From contig JANXBO010000001.1 in the NCBI GenBank assembly GCA_025057575.1, forward strand, positions 1-64,000: a stretch of DNA of 64,000 nt. Direction: 5' to 3'. The notes beneath the pieces are model-generated. The model did not search any database. It had not been told where the DNA came from and saw nothing but the letters and a program-made list of their open reading frames with translations. The stretch is from Candidatus Caldisaccharidevorator malaysiensis. GTDB lineage: Bacteria > Armatimonadota > Fervidibacteria > Fervidibacterales > Fervidibacteraceae. The position numbers and the translations under genes are program-made. This document shows, piece by piece, positions 8,465-17,478 of the stretch (its first letter is position 1; each line of letters begins with the position of its first letter).

Positions 8465-9741
8465 GCGGGTCAGGTCGCCGGATTAGAGATATTCAGACCG
8501 CTGTGGTGGAAGCCAACTACGATTGGACCTTCGTGAAGGTGAGGACGGAAGACGGTCTGACAGGCTATGGCGAGGCGGTGATGGCACCGGGTCTGACGAC
8601 GTTAATCAGGAAGTTAGCGCCTCTTCTTATCGGTAAAGACAGTGCTGACATCGGGCTGATCGGGAGGATAGTGAGAGAAGCGGGGATTACGGCGGGTCCT
8701 TTAGGGGGACCGGTAAACCACGCACTGGCAGCCCTTGAGACAGCCCTTTTGGACATTCTTGGTCAAAGAGCGGGTCTGCCCATCTTCCGCCTGTTCGGAG
8801 GAGCCTATCGGAAGCAAATCCGCCTCTACGCCGACTGCCACGGGTCTCAAGGATTGTCCAGCCTTTCCGACGTAATGGTCCCACGAATCCCCTGGTGGAT
8901 GTCGGAGGGGGGACAGACGACGCACTTTTACGAGGTGCACGTCAAGGCTCACGGTGGTCTCAAAGAAGAAGCCCAGCATCTACCCGACCCGTCTGCCTAT
9001 GCGGAAAGGGCAAGGGAGGTTGTGTCTTTGGGCTACACCGCTTTGAAATTTGATTTGGACATTCCCAATCCTTACTCTCGCGACGAATTCAATCGTGTTT
9101 TAGAAGCCGAAGAGATTGACCTGTTGTCATCCATCGTGGCAGCCGTTCGGGAGGCGGTGGGACCTTCGGTGGACATTGCCGTGGACTGTCACTGGCACTT
9201 TTCCGCCTTGTCTGCCCTTCAACTGGGTGAGGCTCTCAAGCCTTTTAGACTCCTGTGGATGGAGGACCCAGTGCCTCCTGATGCCTTAGAGGCGTTAGCA
9301 GCGGTAACACAAAAGTCGCCAATCCCCATTGCAACTGGTGAGCATCACTTTCTGCTCAGCCAGTTTCACGATCTCATCGTCAGAGGAGGCGTCACCATCG
9401 TCGCTCCAGACTTTCAAAAAACAGGACTGATGGAAGGGAAGAAGATTGCCGACTTGGCAGAATCTTTTACCGTCCCAGCGGCACCCCACAACATTGCCAG
9501 TCCGATCGGGACCATTGCCTCCGCTCATCTTTGTGCCGCCATCCCGAACCTTTTATGTCTGGAGCATCACGGAATGGATGTGCCTTTCTGGGAAGAGATC
9601 GTTAGCGGTTGGAGCGGACCCATTATCCAAAACGGGCACATTGACTTATCCGACGAACGACCGGGTTTGGGCATTGCATTGAACGAAGAGGTTGCCTACC
9701 AATACCGAAAGAAGGACGAACCCTTCTTTGATCGTTATTGA
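8461..9741 (+). CDS. Mandelate racemase/muconate lactonizing enzyme family protein (sugar-acid dehydratase-like)
   Basis: 426 residues of the enolase superfamily. The capping domain begins VEANYDWTFVKVRTEDG. In the barrel, metal ligands appear in order: VDCHWHF (Asp, with a DxH base pattern), WMEDPVPP (Glu) and ATGEHH (Glu). PHNIASP provides the later His. The DxH plus His arrangement is typical of galactonate/mannonate/gluconate dehydratase-like members, so removal of water from an aldonate or uronate-derived acid is the best guess. ATG 8461 overlaps the preceding stop by four bases, behind GGGAGG. It is the likely centre of the 5988-10738 cluster. Confidence 0.87.
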   Translation: MSGSGRRIRDIQTAVVEANYDWTFVKVRTEDGLTGYGEAVMAPGLTTLIRKLAPLLIGKDSADIGLIGRIVREAGITAGPLGGPVNHALAALETALLDILGQRAGLPIFRLFGGAYRKQIRLYADCHGSQGLSSLSDVMVPRIPWWMSEGGQTTHFYEVHVKAHGGLKEEAQHLPDPSAYAERAREVVSLGYTALKFDLDIPNPYSRDEFNRVLEAEEIDLLSSIVAAVREAVGPSVDIAVDCHWHFSALSALQLGEALKPFRLLWMEDPVPPDALEALAAVTQKSPIPIATGEHHFLLSQFHDLIVRGGVTIVAPDFQKTGLMEGKKIADLAESFTVPAAPHNIASPIGTIASAHLCAAIPNLLCLEHHGMDVPFWEEIVSGWSGPIIQNGHIDLSDERPGLGIALNEEVAYQYRKKDEPFFDRY

Positions 9742-9775
9742 TCAGGCGGATGGCTGATGCGGGGGGGAAGGCGAT

Positions 9776-10738
9776 TTGAGGATTCTCGTAACGGGTGCCG
9801 CCGGTTTCATTGGCGCTTGGGTCGTTCGGCAGTTGATGGCACGGGGTTTGGAGCCAGTTCTTACGGACTTGAAAAGAGATAGTTCACGACTGAATCTTTT
9901 GGTGCCCGACTGGGAAAGGCTTCCCTTCGTAGAAGGAGACATTACAGGACCCGGATTTGTGGAACAGGTTTGCCGAGAGCACGATATCCGAAGAATCATT
10001 CACCTTGCTGCGTGGCAGATTCCCTCTTGCCGTGCCGACCCCATCGGAGGAGCACTGGTCAATGTGGTAGGGACTTTGAGGATTTTTGAAGCCGCTAAGT
10101 GCGTGACCAATGGAGTGGACCGAATCGTCTACGCCAGTTCGGCTGCTGTTTTCGGACCACCCGACCTTTATCCCGACCGACCGGTGGCGGAGAATGTGAT
10201 CCTCAGCCCTCAAACCCATTACGGTGCCTATAAGGTGTGCAACGAACTGACGGCTCGCGCCTACTGGTATGAGTCGGGGGTTTCCAGTGCAGGGCTAAGG
10301 GCTCATACCGTTTATGGTCTGGGGCGGGATGTGGGGGTAACAGCGGACATCACGACGGCGCTCAAGGCGCTCGTTTTGGGCAAGCCGTTTCGGATCCGGT
10401 TCGGCGGACTGATTGACTTGCAATACGCAAAAGATGTGGCAGAGGCTTTTGTCCGGTGCGCCCTTACCGATGCCCCTGGTGCTTTCGTTTATAACATCCG
10501 AGGTCATCCGATAACGGTTGGAGAGATTCTGAAAGAGATGGCGATGATCGTTCCACAAGCAGAGACCCTTCTTTCCTTTGAAGACAAGCCCCTGCCCATT
10601 CTTGCGGAATTTGACGACTCTGCCCTTCAGAAGGATGTGGGACCGATTCCGGTGACGCCCATCAGAGAGGGCTTTGAGGAAACTTTAGAGTTTTTCCGAA
10701 GGCTTCATTCGGAAGGGCGACTCACCCTTCCTCTTTAG
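9776..10738 (+). CDS. NAD-dependent epimerase/dehydratase family protein
   Basis: 320 residues, extended SDR. It opens with VTGAAGFIGAWV (GxxGxxG), has YASSAAVFG for the catalytic Ser/Thr and YGAYKVCNE for YxxxK. Family members include UDP-hexose 4-epimerases and uronate dehydrogenases; the neighbouring sugar-acid genes would fit either. The start is TTG at 9776 after a GGGGGAAGG. The last 17 bases overlap, tail to tail, the enolase-like gene on the other strand, so the two transcripts must meet here. Confidence 0.86.
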   Translation: MRILVTGAAGFIGAWVVRQLMARGLEPVLTDLKRDSSRLNLLVPDWERLPFVEGDITGPGFVEQVCREHDIRRIIHLAAWQIPSCRADPIGGALVNVVGTLRIFEAAKCVTNGVDRIVYASSAAVFGPPDLYPDRPVAENVILSPQTHYGAYKVCNELTARAYWYESGVSSAGLRAHTVYGLGRDVGVTADITTALKALVLGKPFRIRFGGLIDLQYAKDVAEAFVRCALTDAPGAFVYNIRGHPITVGEILKEMAMIVPQAETLLSFEDKPLPILAEFDDSALQKDVGPIPVTPIREGFEETLEFFRRLHSEGRLTLPL

Positions 10739-12047
10739 GCATCGAGACCGCCCCAAAGCGTTCAAAAGGCTTTGCCCCCGCAAAGGGAGCCTTGCTGCCC
10801 AGCATCTCCTCTAACCGAAGGAGTTGATTGTATTTGCTGGTCCGCTCCCCACGAGCGATAGAACCAACTTTGATCTGACCCGCCCCCACACCGACCGCCA
10901 GGTCAGCGATAAACGGGTCTTCCGTTTCCCCCGATCGGGCGGAGATGATGATGTTGTAACCCACTTCCCGGCATGCCCGAATGGCATTGAGAGCCTCTGT
11001 CAAGGTCCCTACTTGGTTCGGCTTGATAAGGGCAGCGTTGGCGATCCCTTTTTGGGCACACTCTTTAATTCTTTGAGCGTTGGTGACCAGTAGATCGTCC
11101 CCGACCAGTTGCACTCGTCCGCCCAACCTTAAAGTCAAGTTTTCCCAACCTGGTTCATCATTTTCTGCGACACCGTCTTCTATGGAGATGATCGGGTATC
11201 GGTAGGACCACTGGGACAGAGTCTCAACCATCTCTAAAGTGGACAGCGACCGATTTTCCGTTCTCGTTTGATACCGTCCCCCTGAGTAAAAGTGAGTGGC
11301 TGCCACATCTATAGCGAGCCAGACTTGGAATCGTGGGTTGAGACCGACCTCGCTGATCACTTCCGTTAGGAGGTGCAGCGGTTTTTCGTTGGTTGGAAAA
11401 GGGACGGCAAACCCCCCTTCATCGGCCAACAAGGTGGAAAATCCTTCTTTTTTCAACCGATTCTTGAGATGGTGGTAGATCAGTCCCGTCCAGTCCAGGG
11501 CTTGGCGAAAGGAAAAGGCTCCTGCGGGGATGACGAGATAGTCTTGAAAGTCAAGAGTCCAGGCAGCGTGATGCCCCCCGCTGATAATGTTGACCATCGG
11601 CGTCGGGATGCTCATATCCGGCGAGCCCGACAATTGATTGATGAGGAGAGTTAAAGGAAGACCTCTGTCCTCTGCCGCTGCCCGCGCCGTCGCCAAGGAC
11701 ACCGCCAACAGAGTGTTGGCGCCCAAACGGCTTTTGTCGGGGGTCCCGTCCAGTTCCCGTAGGAGAGCGTCCACCTCTTCAGGATCTGCCTCTTTTCCTA
11801 TAAGAGCCGGCGCAATGACCTCTTTGACAGTTTTTACCGCTGAAAGAACCCCCTTGCCCTCCCATCGGCTGCGATCCCCGTCTCGCTTCTCCACCGCTTC
11901 TCGGCTGCCGACCGAGGCACCGGCGGGCACACTGGCAACGCCTCGGGCACCCGTTGAGAGCATCACTTCTGCTTCAACAGTCGGATAACCCCTTGAGTCA
12001 AGGACTTCTCTTGCCCCAATCGTTCTGATCACCGCCAACCGCGTCAC
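10722..12047 (-). CDS. eno: Enolase (phosphopyruvate hydratase) family, with altered active-site residues
   Basis: 441 residues aligning by eye along the whole length of E. coli enolase. Metal ligands are kept (LAIDVAA, SIEDG, VGDDL), as are the catalytic Glu in ADEGGF, the Lys in LIKPNQVG, and the Arg-Ser of the RSGETED motif. Three usually invariant spots differ. GASTG is GASVG. The second catalytic Glu (normally QEF) is Asp in LDFQDY. The His in SHRSGE is Ala (SARSGE). It starts with GTG at 12047 inside the stop of the kinase-like gene (GTGA overlap). It may be the glycolytic enzyme or a paralogue with another substrate; the coupled kinase makes the second possible. Confidence 0.8.
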   Translation of the reverse strand: MTRLAVIRTIGAREVLDSRGYPTVEAEVMLSTGARGVASVPAGASVGSREAVEKRDGDRSRWEGKGVLSAVKTVKEVIAPALIGKEADPEEVDALLRELDGTPDKSRLGANTLLAVSLATARAAAEDRGLPLTLLINQLSGSPDMSIPTPMVNIISGGHHAAWTLDFQDYLVIPAGAFSFRQALDWTGLIYHHLKNRLKKEGFSTLLADEGGFAVPFPTNEKPLHLLTEVISEVGLNPRFQVWLAIDVAATHFYSGGRYQTRTENRSLSTLEMVETLSQWSYRYPIISIEDGVAENDEPGWENLTLRLGGRVQLVGDDLLVTNAQRIKECAQKGIANAALIKPNQVGTLTEALNAIRACREVGYNIIISARSGETEDPFIADLAVGVGAGQIKVGSIARGERTSKYNQLLRLEEMLGSKAPFAGAKPFERFGAVSMPKEEG

Positions 12048-13036
12048 AACCTTTCCGACACTGCGTCCGATAGTTCTTCAAACCGGTCCACTTGTTCAGC
12101 GATGAGCGTTCGGGCTAACTGACGGACGACCTGCCGCTTTTGTTCCGACAGATACTCAACGGGTGATTTACCGTCCACTCGGGCAAGGAGAAGTAAGGCA
12201 AGGGTTTTAACCGCAATGGGCTCCAAAAAGTCGCGGGGGAATCCTTCTAAGGCACTCCAGTAACCCGTCCACAGGCGACGGGCTTCTTGAAGGGCGGTGC
12301 GGCTGTTGAGATGGATGCTTTTGAGGAGCAGATGGTTGGCACAAAAGGACAGGTCAAAGACCGGATTGCCATAGTGGCCGACCTCGCAGTCCAGAAGCCA
12401 GAGCCGTCCATCGGGGTGAAGGAGAAGATTTTTCGGACTGAAGTCGCCGTGGACCAGGCAGAATCCCTCAAAAAGAGGGGTTATGCAGGACTCAATTTTT
12501 TCCTTGAGGTCGGGATGTCTTTGACCGATGGTGATGAAGTAAGGGTCAATCCGCAACTGGATAAAGTTCGTTTGATCTTTGAAAATTTGCTTCACCTCGG
12601 GATGCCCCCTGGTGGTCCGGTGCAGGGCAGACATTAGGTGGATTACTTTTTGGGTCACGGACGGGTCTATCGTGCCTTTGAGCAAGTCGTCTTTCCAGGT
12701 CCGGCTGCCTTCGGGAGCGGCTTCCATAAGACAGGCAAAGGATTCGGTCCATTCTGCGAGGACTTCAGGAGCCCACTGAGGTCCCACGAAGTTCCGGATC
12801 GCTTTGAGACAGGCTACTTCCCGAAGGAGTCGGGATCGGTCAGCAAGCCATTCATCCTTGACCCTCAACCGGTCAAGGGCTTGCTTGAAGACAAAGCGGT
12901 CGTTCCCCGACTCTATGAGCAAGACTCTATTGGAAATTCCTCCTCCCAGCACCGACACTCTTGTCAAAGGAGCCCGGATGGGACCTCGCTCCAAAAGGGC
13001 CCGAACTTCGTCCATTCCCTCTATGGTTGGCTCCAT
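12044..13036 (-). CDS. Aminoglycoside phosphotransferase (APH)-like small-molecule kinase
   Basis: 330 residues of the APH/choline kinase fold. The glycine-rich loop is VLGGGISNRVLL near residue 30, with the ATP-binding Lys in RFVFKQA. The catalytic loop is LVHGDFSPKNLLL (HGDxxxxN) near residue 195, and the metal site is LLDCEVGHYGNP. Families with this layout phosphorylate methylthioribose, homoserine, choline or sugars; antibiotic resistance is unlikely from context. ATG 13036 follows GGGGAG. It overlaps the enolase-like gene by four bases, so kinase and enolase are probably made together and may act in series. Confidence 0.82.
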   Translation of the reverse strand: MEPTIEGMDEVRALLERGPIRAPLTRVSVLGGGISNRVLLIESGNDRFVFKQALDRLRVKDEWLADRSRLLREVACLKAIRNFVGPQWAPEVLAEWTESFACLMEAAPEGSRTWKDDLLKGTIDPSVTQKVIHLMSALHRTTRGHPEVKQIFKDQTNFIQLRIDPYFITIGQRHPDLKEKIESCITPLFEGFCLVHGDFSPKNLLLHPDGRLWLLDCEVGHYGNPVFDLSFCANHLLLKSIHLNSRTALQEARRLWTGYWSALEGFPRDFLEPIAVKTLALLLLARVDGKSPVEYLSEQKRQVVRQLARTLIAEQVDRFEELSDAVSERL

Positions 13037-13115
13037 CTTTCTCCCCGTCCGTTGGCATTAGATTGTCTTTAAGTCCGTGGAAGTGCTACTCTGTCGCAGT
13101 AGTGAGGTGGATGAG

Positions 13116-15617
13116 ATGGAAAGAATGGACTTGGGCGGAACTTGGTGGCTGATGGAGTTTGACCCCGATGAGGGCGAAAAAGTGGGGGCGTTTACTGTAG
13201 ATTATCATCCCGAGCCTCGCCGATCGTTTCCCGCTAAGGTCCCCGGCACTGTTCACCTGGACCTCATTCGCAATGGTGCTATTCCGGACCCCTTTTTTGG
13301 AACCAATGAATTAACGGTCCAATGGGTGGAAGAGAGAGAGTGGTGGTATCGGACGGACTTCTACCCGCCCGAACGGATCCTCGCCAGAGAGTCGGTGGAC
13401 CTGGTCTTTCAGGGGTTGGACACAATTGCCGCCATCTGGCTGAACGGTCTGAAACTGGGGGAAACAGACAATATGTTCCGGACCTACCGGATCCCAGTGA
13501 AAGATTTTCTGACCGGTGGCAGAAATGTTCTTGCCGTTAAATTCGCTCCTGTTACTCGGGTAGCCGATAAGAGAATGCAGGAGCGCGGTCCTTTGTGGTC
13601 CGTCTTCTACCCGTCCCGACCTTACGTCCGCAAAGCCCAATATTCTTTTGGATGGGATTGGGGACCCCGCCTTCCGACCTGCGGCATTTGGCGTCCCGTC
13701 TTGCTGGAAGGATACGATAAAGGGACGATCCGATACCTTTTCCCTTACCTTGAGGAACTTCCGAAAGAGGGTCAGCCTGCAAAGGTCAGGGTCGTCGCCA
13801 CTGTGTTCGCCACTCAGTCGTTTCCCTGCCAAGTTTCCTTCACCCTTGAGGACGAATCCGGAAAATATCAGGCGGTCCTGGACGGGGACCTGAAACCGGG
13901 GCTTCAGGAAATCGTCGGGTCCCTTGAGGTGTCCCGCCCTTCCCTGTGGTTCCCGAACGGAATCGGTCGCCCCCACCTCTATCGTTTGACCGCGCAGGTT
14001 TTAATTGACGGCAGTGTCATTGACGAGCACGAAGTGACCACAGGTCTGCGGACCGTGGAACTGGTTCAGGAACCGGACGAGGAAGGCAAGTCCTTTGTTT
14101 TCCGCATCAATGGGGTGCCGGTCTTTTGCAAGGGAGCCAACTGGATACCGGCTGACTCCTTCCTGCCACGGGTCACGGAAGCGGTTTATCGGCAATCCCT
14201 TTTGTTAGCACAAGACGCTCATATGAATATGCTACGGGTGTGGGGCGGAGGGATTTATGAAGATGAATCCTTCTACTCCCAATGTGATCAATTGGGAATA
14301 ATGGTCTGGCAGGACTTTATGTTCGCTTGTGCGGAGTATCCGGAAGATGACGACTTTCTCTCAGAGGTTCGGGCGGAAGCCGAGGAGGTCGTCCTTCGCC
14401 TCCGCCATCACCCTTCTATTGTCCTCTGGTGTGGAAACAATGAGAACGACTGGGGTTTTCACGCCGGTTGGTTCGGCAAGAAGGAGCGCTTTTTAGGGGA
14501 AAAAATCTATGCTGCTGTCCTGCCTGAAGTCTGTTGCCGACTGGACCCGACCCGCCCCTATTGGCAGAGCAGCCCCTTCGGCGGGACCGATCCCAACTCT
14601 ATGTCGGAAGGTGATCGGCACTCCTGGGATGTTTGGAGTGGCTGGAGGAGCCCTGAAGGCTACCTAACCGATACGGGACGATTTGTCAGCGAATTTGGGT
14701 TTCAGGCGCCCCCTAACCTGCCCACCATTGAGTCCTTCACCCTCCCTGAGGACCGCTATCCCAACTCCCGAGTGATGGAACATCACAACAAACAGGGTGA
14801 GGGGACCGAGCGCCTGTATCGGTTTGTCGCTGCCTACCATCGGGTTCCGGGAACCTTTTCGGAATGGGTGCGCCTTGCCCAATTGGTCCAAGGAGAAGCC
14901 TTGAAGACCGGGATCGTCCACTGGCGGCGTCGCAAGTTTAAGACCGCCGGCGCCCTGTTCTGGCAATTGAACGACTGCTGGCCGGTCGTCAGTTGGAGTG
15001 TGGTGGACTACTTCAATCGTCCTAAGGCTTCCTACTACATCATCAAGAGGGCTTTTGCGCCGGTTTTGGTCACTCTTTTTCGGCAAGGCGATGAACTCTC
15101 CGTTTGGCTCGTCAACGATCTGTTAAGGGTTGTCAGCGGTCGCCTCCGTCTGTCTCTGGAAAACCTCTGGGGAGAGAAAGTTCAAGAATGGGAAAGGGTC
15201 GTGGCGGTCGGTTCCAACCGGTCCGAAGAAATTGTCCGATGGACCATTACCGCCGGAGTGGATGAGACGAGGCACTATGTCCTTGCGACCTTTACGGAAG
15301 AGGGTCAGCCCGAACCCCTCGCCTCTGAATTAATCTTGCTGGCAAGACCGAAGCATATCAGTTTCCCTGACAATCCCGTTGAAGTCATTAGAGTGAGCGT
15401 CGTCGGCAGCGAAGGGGAAATTGTTCTAAGAGCCGCTGCCTTAGCAAAATCGGTCATTTTGGAAGTTTTGTCGGAACCGGACGCTTTATGGTCCGACAAT
15501 GCTTTTGACCTGGCTGCTGGGCAAGAGAAAAGCGTGAAAGTAACCCTTACCCGGAGCCTTTCAGCAGAAGAACTGCGAAGAAGGCTTTTTATCTGGCATC
15601 TTGGGAAAAGGGAGTGA
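13116..15617 (+). CDS. Glycoside hydrolase family 2 beta-mannosidase-like enzyme
   Basis: About 833 residues. The N-terminal jelly roll runs from DLGGTWWL to FQGLDTIAAIWLNG. The barrel holds the acid/base Glu in CGNNENDWG (about residue 443) and the nucleophile Glu in VSEFGFQ (about residue 525); WQLNDCWP follows, as in beta-mannosidases. There is no signal peptide, so it probably removes mannosyl residues from oligosaccharides in the cytoplasm. I chose ATG 13116, behind GTGAGGTGG, over the GTG at 13077. An SDR follows after 13 bases. Beta-mannosidase is the best subgroup call, though other GH2 specificities are possible. Confidence 0.9.
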   Translation: MERMDLGGTWWLMEFDPDEGEKVGAFTVDYHPEPRRSFPAKVPGTVHLDLIRNGAIPDPFFGTNELTVQWVEEREWWYRTDFYPPERILARESVDLVFQGLDTIAAIWLNGLKLGETDNMFRTYRIPVKDFLTGGRNVLAVKFAPVTRVADKRMQERGPLWSVFYPSRPYVRKAQYSFGWDWGPRLPTCGIWRPVLLEGYDKGTIRYLFPYLEELPKEGQPAKVRVVATVFATQSFPCQVSFTLEDESGKYQAVLDGDLKPGLQEIVGSLEVSRPSLWFPNGIGRPHLYRLTAQVLIDGSVIDEHEVTTGLRTVELVQEPDEEGKSFVFRINGVPVFCKGANWIPADSFLPRVTEAVYRQSLLLAQDAHMNMLRVWGGGIYEDESFYSQCDQLGIMVWQDFMFACAEYPEDDDFLSEVRAEAEEVVLRLRHHPSIVLWCGNNENDWGFHAGWFGKKERFLGEKIYAAVLPEVCCRLDPTRPYWQSSPFGGTDPNSMSEGDRHSWDVWSGWRSPEGYLTDTGRFVSEFGFQAPPNLPTIESFTLPEDRYPNSRVMEHHNKQGEGTERLYRFVAAYHRVPGTFSEWVRLAQLVQGEALKTGIVHWRRRKFKTAGALFWQLNDCWPVVSWSVVDYFNRPKASYYIIKRAFAPVLVTLFRQGDELSVWLVNDLLRVVSGRLRLSLENLWGEKVQEWERVVAVGSNRSEEIVRWTITAGVDETRHYVLATFTEEGQPEPLASELILLARPKHISFPDNPVEVIRVSVVGSEGEIVLRAAALAKSVILEVLSEPDALWSDNAFDLAAGQEKSVKVTLTRSLSAEELRRRLFIWHLGKRE

Positions 15618-15630
15618 ACATTAAAGCAAG

Positions 15631-16428
15631 ATGGGGCTGTTGGATGGACGGGTTGCTTTAGTCATCGGAGGGACAGCATCAGACGGAAAAACCTCTATCG
15701 GTGCTGCGATCGCCCGTTTCCTTGCCGAAGAGGGTGCCGTCGCCCTGCCCACTTCGCGAAATCGTCTGAAAGTGGAAAAGACTGTTGAGGTGCTGCATTC
15801 GATGCGACCATACGAGTCTTTTCCCGACATTGACTTGCTCTCTTTTGATGCGCGGGACGATCAGGCACTGATCAGCTGCTGCAATTACATTGAAGACAAG
15901 TTCGGACCGATCTCCATTTTGGTCAATGCCCAAGGGATCATCACCCGATACGACGCCGTTGCGACTCCGAGGGATCAGTGGGAAAGTATTTTGTCGGTGA
16001 ATGTCCTCAGCGTCGCCCGATCCTGCCAGATTGTAGGTGGGAGAATGATTCAACGCAGAGCCGGTCACATCGTCAACATCGCCAGCGAAACGAGTCTGAG
16101 GGCGATCCCCTATGTTTCTGCTTATGGGACTTCCAAAGGGGCTGTCCGCCTTTTGACAGCCCATCTGGGATGCGAATGGGCACGCTACAATGTCTGTGTC
16201 AATGCCATTGCCCCAGGGGTGATCGTTACGGAACTTAATCGTCCCATCTTGGAAAGGGAGCCCGCCCGCTTGGAGCGGTTTTTGCAGGCAACCCCTGCTC
16301 AACGGTTGGGGACCTTTGAGGACTTGCGGGCGGCAACCATTTTTCTGACGACCTGCACCCCTTATGTGACGGGCATCACCGTGCCGGTGGACGGAGGAAT
16401 GAGCGCTGCCTTGTTTGCTCCTTATTAA
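15631..16428 (+). CDS. SDR family oxidoreductase with atypical glycine motif
   Basis: 265 residues. The usual TGxxxGxG is replaced by VIGGTASDGKTSIGAAIA, with about three extra residues between the first glycines and the IG pair. Catalytic residues are normal: IASETSL (Ser), then AYGTSKGAV (YxxxK). It ends with PVDGGM. It follows the mannosidase closely on the same strand, so it may act on a released sugar or alditol, which is inference. The altered loop could change cofactor contacts. Confidence 0.84.
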   Translation: MGLLDGRVALVIGGTASDGKTSIGAAIARFLAEEGAVALPTSRNRLKVEKTVEVLHSMRPYESFPDIDLLSFDARDDQALISCCNYIEDKFGPISILVNAQGIITRYDAVATPRDQWESILSVNVLSVARSCQIVGGRMIQRRAGHIVNIASETSLRAIPYVSAYGTSKGAVRLLTAHLGCEWARYNVCVNAIAPGVIVTELNRPILEREPARLERFLQATPAQRLGTFEDLRAATIFLTTCTPYVTGITVPVDGGMSAALFAPY

Positions 16429-16573
16429 TTCGCCATCTTGGTCAAGGCGCTTTCGGGTTCAACCCGACTCCTCAGAGCCTTTGAGCCCCGCGCACCAATT
16501 TGTTGGGCGGGTTACTGCATCGTTGACGAACTTGCAAAGTAAGAATGAGGAGCCGTAACAAAAGGTGCAGACT

Positions 16574-16621
16574 GAGAACCTTCCTAAGTTAAATCCCGAA
16601 TGAGTGAGGGTTCTCCTTTTT
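16574..16621. terminator. Candidate terminator hairpin between convergent genes
   Basis: GAGAACCTTC at 16574 pairs with GAGGGTTCTC ending at 16615 (nine of ten positions), followed on the plus strand by CTTTTTCC. The loop is long (about 22 bases), which lowers confidence. It lies between the plus-strand SDR and the minus-strand TIM-barrel gene and could serve the plus-strand transcript. The rest of the 195-base gap shows nothing I can name. Confidence 0.45.
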
Positions 16622-16623
16622 CC

Positions 16624-17478
16624 TTACCCTGTTCCAGAAGACACCTGCCAGTGACGGTCTATTTCCTGCCGGAGAAGGGTGAGGGATTGGCGCGTCCCCT
16701 CATCTCCTGCATACGATTGACCATCCTCCAAACTAATGAGACCTGCATACCGGTGCTCCGCTAATAAGCGCAAGAGGGCACTGATGGGCACATCACCTTC
16801 GCCCAGGACCCTGTGGGAATACTCGCCCGTCTTCCGATCCGAGATGTGAATGTGAAAGACTCTGTCGATGACTGCCTCCAGAAGGGCAACAGGATCTTTT
16901 CCCGTCATTAAGGGATTGGCACAGTCAAAGTTGATGTCAACGGCAGCACCTTTCAGCCGACCGACCACTTCAAGGAAGATGTCCGGATCAAACGCAAAAT
17001 CGGGCAACGCCCAGAGACGGTCTTTATAGTGATTTTCCAGCCCGAGGCGAACCCCTCGTTGGAAGGCGAACTCGCTCAACTCGGAAAGGCAGGCTACCGC
17101 CCAGTCTACCCCTTGCTGTCGGCTAACCCCTTCGTGAGCACATCCCGTCGTCACTCGGACGCCTACCGCATCCAAGACCCAAGCGGCGACCACATAGGTC
17201 TTCATCTGATCCAGTTGTCTTTCTCGTTCGTCAGGATCAGGATGAGTGAAATCGGGAGCGCAGGTTAGCAGACCCAGTCTCAAATCTCGGCTCGTCAACT
17301 CCTTCCTGAGTTGGTCCAAACTGCGCCGATCGTATTCCGGAATCATCGCCCAGTGCAGTTCCACATAACCAACACCAAAACTTTTTGCCATATCCAAAAG
17401 TTGGCTTAAGGTTGGAAAACCTGTCTCCAGCATCGTCTGAAGGAAGCGGACCGGACTCCAACTAATCGCCGGTTTCAT
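16624..17478 (-). CDS. Sugar phosphate isomerase/epimerase-type TIM barrel protein
   Basis: 284 residues. The xylose isomerase-like metal site is complete: LGLENHYKD (Glu), INFDCANPL (Asp), HIHISDRK (His) and LISLEDGQS (Glu). The ATG at 17478 lies behind GGGAGAGGG and overlaps the end of the cyclo-ligase gene by 17 bases, so the pair is probably one transcript despite unrelated functions. It likely isomerises or epimerises a keto-sugar in the cytoplasm; substrate unknown. Confidence 0.84.
   Translation of the reverse strand: MKPAISWSPVRFLQTMLETGFPTLSQLLDMAKSFGVGYVELHWAMIPEYDRRSLDQLRKELTSRDLRLGLLTCAPDFTHPDPDERERQLDQMKTYVVAAWVLDAVGVRVTTGCAHEGVSRQQGVDWAVACLSELSEFAFQRGVRLGLENHYKDRLWALPDFAFDPDIFLEVVGRLKGAAVDINFDCANPLMTGKDPVALLEAVIDRVFHIHISDRKTGEYSHRVLGEGDVPISALLRLLAEHRYAGLISLEDGQSYAGDEGTRQSLTLLRQEIDRHWQVSSGTG

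Noticed and set aside
16438-16560. Possible tRNA because of GGGTTCAACCC near 16455
   Set aside because: The required upstream arms would fall inside the SDR gene and no acceptor stem pairs.
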